Part shown: one piece after another, positions 16,607-20,535 of the stretch
Position numbering within the stretch: the first letter of the stretch is position 1
How the letters are laid out: every line of letters starts with the position of its first letter
Assembly: GCA_002323775.1 (NCBI GenBank)
Contig: DCPV01000068.1
Coordinates: forward strand, 5,803 to 26,337
DNA from: Firmicutes bacterium UBA1535
GTDB lineage: Bacteria > Bacillota > Clostridia > Tissierellales > Sedimentibacteraceae
Direction of reading: 5' to 3'
Length of the DNA: 20,535 nt
Program-made: the position numbers and the translations under genes
Notes under the pieces: model-generated
What the model was told of the DNA's origin: nothing
Seen by the model: only the letters and a program-made list of their open reading frames with translations
Database searches by the model: none

Positions 16607-16942
16607 CTAATCTCTCTCTTTTACTACTACACCTATATGGCTAGTTCTCTTTAATATCTTAAATGCTCTGCCTTTTGATCTTGGTCTCCATCTCTTTAAT
16701 GTAGGACCTTGGTTCGAATATACTTCTGACACGAATAAATTGTCTTTGTTCATATCAAAATTATTCTCTGCATTAGCAGCAGCTGATTTCACTACTTTTT
16801 CTAATATTTTAGCACCTTTATTAGGTGTAAATTTTAATATTGAAAGTGCTTCGTCAACACTTCTTCCTCTAACCATGTCACATACGAATCTCATCTTTCT
16901 AGGTGAAACTCTAACGTACTTAGCGATTGCTTTAGCTTCCAC
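16607..16942 (-). CDS. rplV: Large-subunit ribosomal protein uL22 (GTG start)
   Basis: uL22 lines the nascent-peptide tunnel with its extended beta hairpin, the site of macrolide-resistance changes. [20 protein letters not shown] and the hairpin [20 protein letters not shown] are intact. It has 111 residues, normal. The start is GTG at 16942, with AAGGGAGGTAGC upstream. It lies 19 nt after rpsS. Confidence 0.98.
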   Translation of the reverse strand: MEAKAIAKYVRVSPRKMRFVCDMVRGRSVDEALSILKFTPNKGAKILEKVVKSAAANAENNFDMNKDNLFVSEVYSNQGPTLKRWRPRSKGRAFKILKRTSHIGVVVKERD

Positions 16943-16961
16943 TTTAGCTACCTCCCTTCAC

Positions 16962-17243
16962 TTATTTAACTTTTGAAGATTTTTCAGTCTTGTCGTGTCC
17001 TCTGTAAGTCCTTGTTGGAGCAAATTCACCCAACTTGTGTCCTACCATATCTTCAGTTATATATACAGGAACGTGCTTTCGTCCATCATGTATAGCTAAT
17101 GTGTGTCCTATCATATCAGGGAATATCGTAGATCTTCTTGACCATGTCTTTAATATATCTTTTTTGTTTGCATCATTCATCGCAACAATTTTCTTTAAAA
17201 GACTTGGTTCACAATAAGGTCCCTTTTTTAATGATCTACCCAT
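16962..17243 (-). CDS. rpsS: Small-subunit ribosomal protein uS19
   Basis: uS19 is in the 30S head, next to uS13, and contacts 50S bridges. [59 protein letters not shown] and [11 protein letters not shown] cover nearly the entire conserved sequence. It has 93 residues, the usual length. AAAGGAGGAAATAGTAG precedes the ATG, 33 nt after rplB. Confidence 0.98.
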   Translation of the reverse strand: MGRSLKKGPYCEPSLLKKIVAMNDANKKDILKTWSRRSTIFPDMIGHTLAIHDGRKHVPVYITEDMVGHKLGEFAPTRTYRGHDKTEKSSKVK

Positions 17244-17276
17244 CTACTATTTCCTCCTTTCACAAAACCTGTTTTA

Positions 17277-18110
17277 TTATTTATCTCTTCTTGTCTTTAC
17301 AATCATCTTATCAGACTTCTTATGTTTCTTACGAGTCTTATATCCAAGAGCTGGTTTACCCCAAGGTGTTACCGGTGCAGGTCTTCCTATCGGAGCTCTA
17401 CCTTCACCACCGCCGTGTGGGTGATCGTTAGGGTTCATAACGCTACCTCTTACTGTTGGTCTTATACCCATATGTCTTTTTCTTCCAGCCTTACCAATAG
17501 TTATGTTCTCGTGATCTAAGTTTCCAACTTGACCGATTGTAGCTCTGCACTCCATGCTTACCATTCTAACTTCGCCGGATGGCAATCTAACTTGTGCATA
17601 CTTACCTTCTTTAGCCATTAACTGTGCCCAGTTACCAGCTGATCTTACTAATTGCGCTCCCTTGCCAACTTTTAATTCTACATTGTGAATTGTAGTACCA
17701 ACAGGGATGTTTTTTAATTTTAGTGCGTTTCCAACCTTTATATCTGCTTCACTACCTGACATTATAACATCGCCAACTTTTAATTTGTGTGGTGCTATTA
17801 TATATCTTTTCTCACCATCAACATAATGTACCAAAGCTATATTAGCACTTCTGTTTGGATCATACTCGATAGTAGCAATTTTTCCAGGGATACCGTCTTT
17901 ATCTCTTTTGAAATCTATTATCCTGTAGTGTCTCTTTTCTCCGCCGCCTTTATGACGAACTGTTATACGTCCATAAGCGTTTCTTCCCGCATTCTTTTTT
18001 AAAGGGGCTAAAAGAGATTTCTCAGGTTCATTTGTTGTTATCTCTTCAAAAGTAGAAACAGTCATCTGTCTTAAAGCTGGAGAAGTAGGTCTAAATTTTT
18101 TTATACCCAT
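17277..18110 (-). CDS. rplB: Large-subunit ribosomal protein uL2
   Basis: uL2 is needed for subunit joining and peptidyl transferase activity. It has the N-terminal [40 protein letters not shown], and the C-terminal [19 protein letters not shown] with the conserved histidine next to the GGGEGR loop. It has 277 residues, normal. The ATG follows AAAAGGAGGAAATTCTC, 60 nt after rplW. Confidence 0.98.
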   Translation of the reverse strand: MGIKKFRPTSPALRQMTVSTFEEITTNEPEKSLLAPLKKNAGRNAYGRITVRHKGGGEKRHYRIIDFKRDKDGIPGKIATIEYDPNRSANIALVHYVDGEKRYIIAPHKLKVGDVIMSGSEADIKVGNALKLKNIPVGTTIHNVELKVGKGAQLVRSAGNWAQLMAKEGKYAQVRLPSGEVRMVSMECRATIGQVGNLDHENITIGKAGRKRHMGIRPTVRGSVMNPNDHPHGGGEGRAPIGRPAPVTPWGKPALGYKTRKKHKKSDKMIVKTRRDK

Positions 18111-18170
18111 GAGAATTTCCTCCTTTTAAATAACTTAATTTAATTTTAACCAGAAATTTATTTGACCTTA

Positions 18171-18464
18171 TTAGTTCATTCCTTCGAAGAACTCAATTGC
18201 TTTGCTATCATCTGTCAATGTAACAATAGCCTTTTTCCAACTTGGTCTTCTGCCCATATGAGCGCCTTGTCTCTTCATTTTTCCAAGCATATTCATTGTG
18301 TTTACGCTTTTAACTTTAACTCCGAAAACTTGCTCAATAGCATTTTTAATTTCTGTTTTGTTGGCTTTTTTATCTACTTCGAATGAGTATTTTTTATCAG
18401 CCATTATGTCCATGCTTTTTTCTGTAATTAATGGTCTTCTTATTAAATCATGTGGATTGTACAT
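18171..18464 (-). CDS. rplW: Large-subunit ribosomal protein uL23
   Basis: uL23 is at the tunnel exit and is the main contact of trigger factor and [23 protein letters not shown] and [20 protein letters not shown] followed by [13 protein letters not shown] are diagnostic. It has 97 residues, normal. Its ATG shares one base with the TAA of rplD (TAATG), a strong sign of translational coupling between L4 and L23. Confidence 0.98.
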   Translation of the reverse strand: MYNPHDLIRRPLITEKSMDIMADKKYSFEVDKKANKTEIKNAIEQVFGVKVKSVNTMNMLGKMKRQGAHMGRRPSWKKAIVTLTDDSKAIEFFEGMN

Positions 18465-19087
18465 TATGCGTATACCTCCTCCACCTTATTAACTGCATCC
18501 TTTGTTATTATGAAAGAATCACAGTTTAGGATATCATATACATTTATTGTGTTTACATATGCTGTCTTAACACCTGGGATATTGCTTGCTGCTCTAATTA
18601 CTTTCTCATCTCTCTCAGGTATTACTATCAAAGATTTCTTATTTGCTTTAAGATTTGATAAAACTTTTACCATTTCTTTTGTTTTTGCTTGTTCTAAAGT
18701 CAAGCTATCTAATACTATTATTTCGTTATCAACAACTTTTGAAGTCAATGCTGATTTAAGAGCAAGTCTTTTAACTTTTTTAGGTAAAGAGTAGCTGTAA
18801 TCTCTTGGTTTTGGAGCAAATACAACTCCGCCGCCTTTCCATTGTGGCGATCTGATACTACCTTGTCTTGCACGTCCTGTTCCTTTTTGTCTCCAAGGCT
18901 TTCTTCCGCCTCCTCTAACCTCTGCTCTTGTCTTTGCTGATTGTGTTCCTTGTCTTTGATTAGCTAAATAGTTTTTTACAGCCTCATACATAACGTGGTT
19001 GTTCACTTCTATTCCGAATATATCATCCTTTAATTCAATGTCTCCCACTTGGCTGCCATTTATATCATAAAGAGCTACTTTTGGCAT
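18464..19087 (-). CDS. rplD: Large-subunit ribosomal protein uL4
   Basis: uL4 reaches into the tunnel constriction with a long loop ([20 protein letters not shown], then [13 protein letters not shown]), the site of some macrolide-resistance changes; the loop looks wild type. In E. coli uL4 also represses its own S10 operon through the leader RNA. It has 207 residues, normal. The stop codon overlaps the rplW start by one base. Confidence 0.98.
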   Translation of the reverse strand: MPKVALYDINGSQVGDIELKDDIFGIEVNNHVMYEAVKNYLANQRQGTQSAKTRAEVRGGGRKPWRQKGTGRARQGSIRSPQWKGGGVVFAPKPRDYSYSLPKKVKRLALKSALTSKVVDNEIIVLDSLTLEQAKTKEMVKVLSNLKANKKSLIVIPERDEKVIRAASNIPGVKTAYVNTINVYDILNCDSFIITKDAVNKVEEVYA

Positions 19088-19114
19088 CTTTAATCCTCCT
19101 TTCTGAACTTATAA

Positions 19115-19741
19115 CTATCTTTTTACTGTTTCTTTAACTGTAACTAAGCCTTTTTTAGGTCCTGGTATAGCACCTTTTATTAAAAGAATGTTCTTAGCAG
19201 TATCTACTCTAACTATTTCAAGATTTTGAACAGTTACTCTTACGTTACCCATGTGTCCATGTGCCGGTAAGCCTTTAACTACTTTTCCTATACCTGTCAT
19301 CGCACCTAAAGAACCTCTAAGTCTGTGGAATTTAGAACCGTGGCTCATAGGTCCTCTACCATGACCATGACGCTTGATAGGTCCTTGGAATCCCTTACCT
19401 TTTGATGTTCCTACAACATCAACCTTTTCTCCAGCTTGGAAAATATCAACTTTGATTTCTTTTCCTACTTCATACTCATCAATATTAGTTACTCTAAATT
19501 CTCTTAAGAATCTTCTGTATCCAATGCTTGCTTTGTCAAAGTGTCCTTTTAAAGGTTTTGTTACATTTTTTGCTTTAATATCGCCAAATCCTACTTGTAT
19601 AGCATCATAACCATCTTTTTCAACAGTTTTCTTTTGTACCACTATCATTTTATCAGATTCAACAACTGTTACTGGAACTACTTCACCATTTTCTTTGAAA
19701 ACTTGTGTCATTCCAATTTTCTTACCAAGAATTGCTTTCAT
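19115..19741 (-). CDS. rplC: Large-subunit ribosomal protein uL3
   Basis: uL3 is an early assembly protein with a long loop reaching the peptidyl transferase centre. [40 protein letters not shown] (Gln119 corresponds to the residue methylated by PrmB in E. coli) and [11 protein letters not shown] are diagnostic. The loop after this reads [20 protein letters not shown] (141-160), with GSLG where many bacteria have GSMG and with an altered tip; this is probably lineage variation. It has 208 residues. The 138-nt gap before it holds three hairpins, and AGGAGGTG lies before the ATG. Confidence 0.97.
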   Translation of the reverse strand: MKAILGKKIGMTQVFKENGEVVPVTVVESDKMIVVQKKTVEKDGYDAIQVGFGDIKAKNVTKPLKGHFDKASIGYRRFLREFRVTNIDEYEVGKEIKVDIFQAGEKVDVVGTSKGKGFQGPIKRHGHGRGPMSHGSKFHRLRGSLGAMTGIGKVVKGLPAHGHMGNVRVTVQNLEIVRVDTAKNILLIKGAIPGPKKGLVTVKETVKR

Positions 19742-19879
19742 TAGTTTACACCTCCTATTTTCTTACAGCGGATTACCGCTTTGGTAATCATTCTAAGCAG
19801 AGTGTGGTTTGAGAAGAATCGGAACGATTCTTCCATAGAGTGAAACTTGTTTCGCTCTTTTATCTCTACTTTACTTTTT
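19742..19879 (-). promoter_or_regulatory. Structured gap between rpsJ and rplC
   Basis: In transcript order three stems follow the rpsJ stop codon. The first is AGAG-GAAAC/GTTTC-CTCT with one C-A mismatch (19858-19837). The second is a perfect 9-bp GAAGAATCG/CGATTCTTC with a three-base loop (19833-19813). The third is GATTACC/GGTAATC with a five-base loop (19789-19771), which is mutually exclusive with AGCGG/CCGCT (19780-19767). The last pair of alternatives ends about 10 nt before the rplC ribosome binding site. No T run follows any stem and no reading frame is present. It is a candidate regulatory or processing element. Confidence 0.55.
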
Positions 19880-20191
19880 TTACAACTTAATCTCAATATC
19901 TACTCCAGCAGGCAAATTAAGCTTCATTAATGAGTCTACTGTCTTAGGTGTAGGATTAGTTATGTCAATTAATCTCTTATGAGTTCTCTGTTCAAACTGC
20001 TCTCTTGAATCTTTGTACTTATGAACTGCTCTAAGTATTGTTATTATTTGCTTTTCTGTAGGTAGTGGAATTGGTCCAGCTACTGTAGCTCCTGTTGATT
20101 TAGCAGTTTCAACGATTTTTTGTGCAGATTGATCAATTAATTGATGATCATAAGCCTTCAACCTAATTCTTATTTTTTGAGTGCTTGCCAT
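19880..20191 (-). CDS. rpsJ: Small-subunit ribosomal protein uS10
   Basis: uS10 is in the 30S head; in many bacteria it is also NusE, part of the antitermination complex with Nus[21 protein letters not shown], then [14 protein letters not shown] and [18 protein letters not shown] are diagnostic. It has 103 residues, normal. It is the first gene of the cluster, with GAGGAGGTTAAAAA before the ATG and a leader of roughly 200 nt. Neither tuf nor fusA, frequent neighbours, is seen in the remaining 344 nt. Confidence 0.98.
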   Translation of the reverse strand: MASTQKIRIRLKAYDHQLIDQSAQKIVETAKSTGATVAGPIPLPTEKQIITILRAVHKYKDSREQFEQRTHKRLIDITNPTPKTVDSLMKLNLPAGVDIEIKL

Positions 20192-20397
20192 TTTTTAACC
20201 TCCTCTTTTAGTGTATGTTTCACACACAACTCGGAATTGCATCCGATACACTCATCCGGGTGTATCGATTATTTTTTTTATAAAAAATCTTCATAAAAAC
20301 CAATACCGGTCGCCCTGTTTAAAAACAAGACATTCTCAACAAAAATTCCCTGATTTCTCAGCCACCTTTTGTCTCATCGCATGTGGCACGCTTAATA
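20192..20397 (-). promoter_or_regulatory. Structured 5' leader of the S10 operon
   Basis: The leader RNA has no reading frame of note but has several stems. GCCAC/GTGGC lies at 20387-20361. CTGA-GAAA-TCAG, a GNRA tetraloop hairpin (20361-20350), abuts it. CGATACAC/GTGTATCG is a perfect 8-bp stem with an 8-nt loop (20267-20244). GTGTGTG/CATACAC around AAA is immediately before the ribosome binding site. A TCGGA/TCCGA pair downstream of the 8-bp stem would compete with it. S10 leaders are autoregulated in some bacteria; I cannot match this one to a named class. Confidence 0.5.
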
Positions 20398-20426
20398 ATA
20401 TTACACTATGTCCACACATAATGCAA
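20398..20426 (-). promoter_or_regulatory. Probable main promoter of the ribosomal operon
   Basis: On the minus strand TTGCAT (20426-20421) and TAATAT (20403-20398) are 17 bases apart, a good sigma-A arrangement. Transcription would begin near 20391. It lies between the upstream hairpin terminator and the rpsJ leader, and it is the best promoter I find for the more than 16 kb block. Confidence 0.6.
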
Positions 20427-20457
20427 GCATTATTTTAAATATTACGAATTCTTAACA

Positions 20458-20494
20458 ATTTAAAAGCTACGGAAAAATTCCATAGCTTTTAAAT
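20458..20494 (-). terminator. Probable terminator of the gene upstream of the operon
   Basis: A 12-bp stem with the core AAAAGCTA/TAGCTTTT, one C-A mismatch, then GGAA/TTCC around a three-base loop. No gene lies to its left on the plus strand, so it probably ends a minus-strand gene beyond the right edge. The tail is T-rich on both strands, so it could act in either direction. The bases from 20495 to 20535 show no coding sequence. Confidence 0.55.
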
Positions 20495-20535
20495 GTTATT
20501 TTATTATGTCAAAATTTATTTCAATATTTTAGAAA

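Noticed and set aside
18450..18794. Plus-strand open frame of 114 codons opposite rplD
   Set aside because: It lies antisense to L4 and has no family resemblance or start signal.
20211..20438. Plus-strand open frame of 75 codons opposite the rpsJ leader
   Set aside because: There is no ribosome binding site or recognisable domain, and the same bases form the leader and promoter of the operon on the other strand.

Overview
The window is almost wholly one minus-strand transcription block, read from right to left: the S10-spc-alpha ribosomal protein supercluster of a low-GC Gram-positive bacterium, most likely a member of Clostridia. Support for this placement comes from AT-rich DNA, strong AGGAGG-type ribosome binding sites, the short zinc-binding form of S14, a zinc-finger (four-cysteine) adenylate kinase, the order adk-map-KOW protein-infA-rpmJ, and an ecfA1-ecfA2-ecfT-truA block after rplQ. 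I cannot name the genus from sequence alone.

Layout, in transcription order. 20535-20192: noncoding, with a hairpin probably ending an upstream gene, a good sigma-A-type promoter (TTGCAT-17-TAATAT) and a structured leader of about 200 nt. 20191-14852: S10 cluster (rpsJ, rplC, rplD, rplW, rplB, rpsS, rplV, rpsC, rplP, rpmC, rpsQ). 14821-9317: spc cluster (rplN, rplX, rplE, rpsN, rpsH, rplF, rplR, rpsE, rpmD, rplO, secY). 9250-4282: adk, map, a small KOW-domain gene, infA, rpmJ, rpsM, rpsK, rpsD, rpoA, rplQ. Then come a 174-nt gap with two long hairpins, the energy-coupling module ecfA1-ecfA2-ecfT (4107-1642) and truA (1592-855). Last, after a promoter (TTGCAA-17-TATAAT), is the 5' part of a gene running off the left edge (742-1). 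Its protein is a CheW chemotaxis scaffold domain with a CZB zinc-sensing domain inserted inside it.

The ribosomal genes supply most of the small- and large-subunit proteins bound early in assembly, with the RNA polymerase alpha subunit, IF-1, the SecY translocon channel, adenylate kinase, methionine aminopeptidase and the shared motor of ECF vitamin/metal importers: a growth-rate-linked housekeeping operon. Most junctions are 10-60 nt or overlap. Four junctions stand out as long and hairpin-rich: rpsJ-rplC (138 nt), rplN-rplX (95 nt), rpsH-rplF (114 nt) and rplQ-ecfA1 (174 nt). Together with the rpsJ leader they are the best candidates for RNA-level control.

The most unusual item is the CheW-CZB gene at the left edge. 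It keeps the four expected CZB zinc ligands (His101, Cys127, His154, His158) and is followed by an extra cysteine cluster. Two real small genes, rpmD and rpmJ, and this truncated gene were read directly from the minus strand. Nothing mobile, no CRISPR array and no tRNA or rRNA gene was seen.
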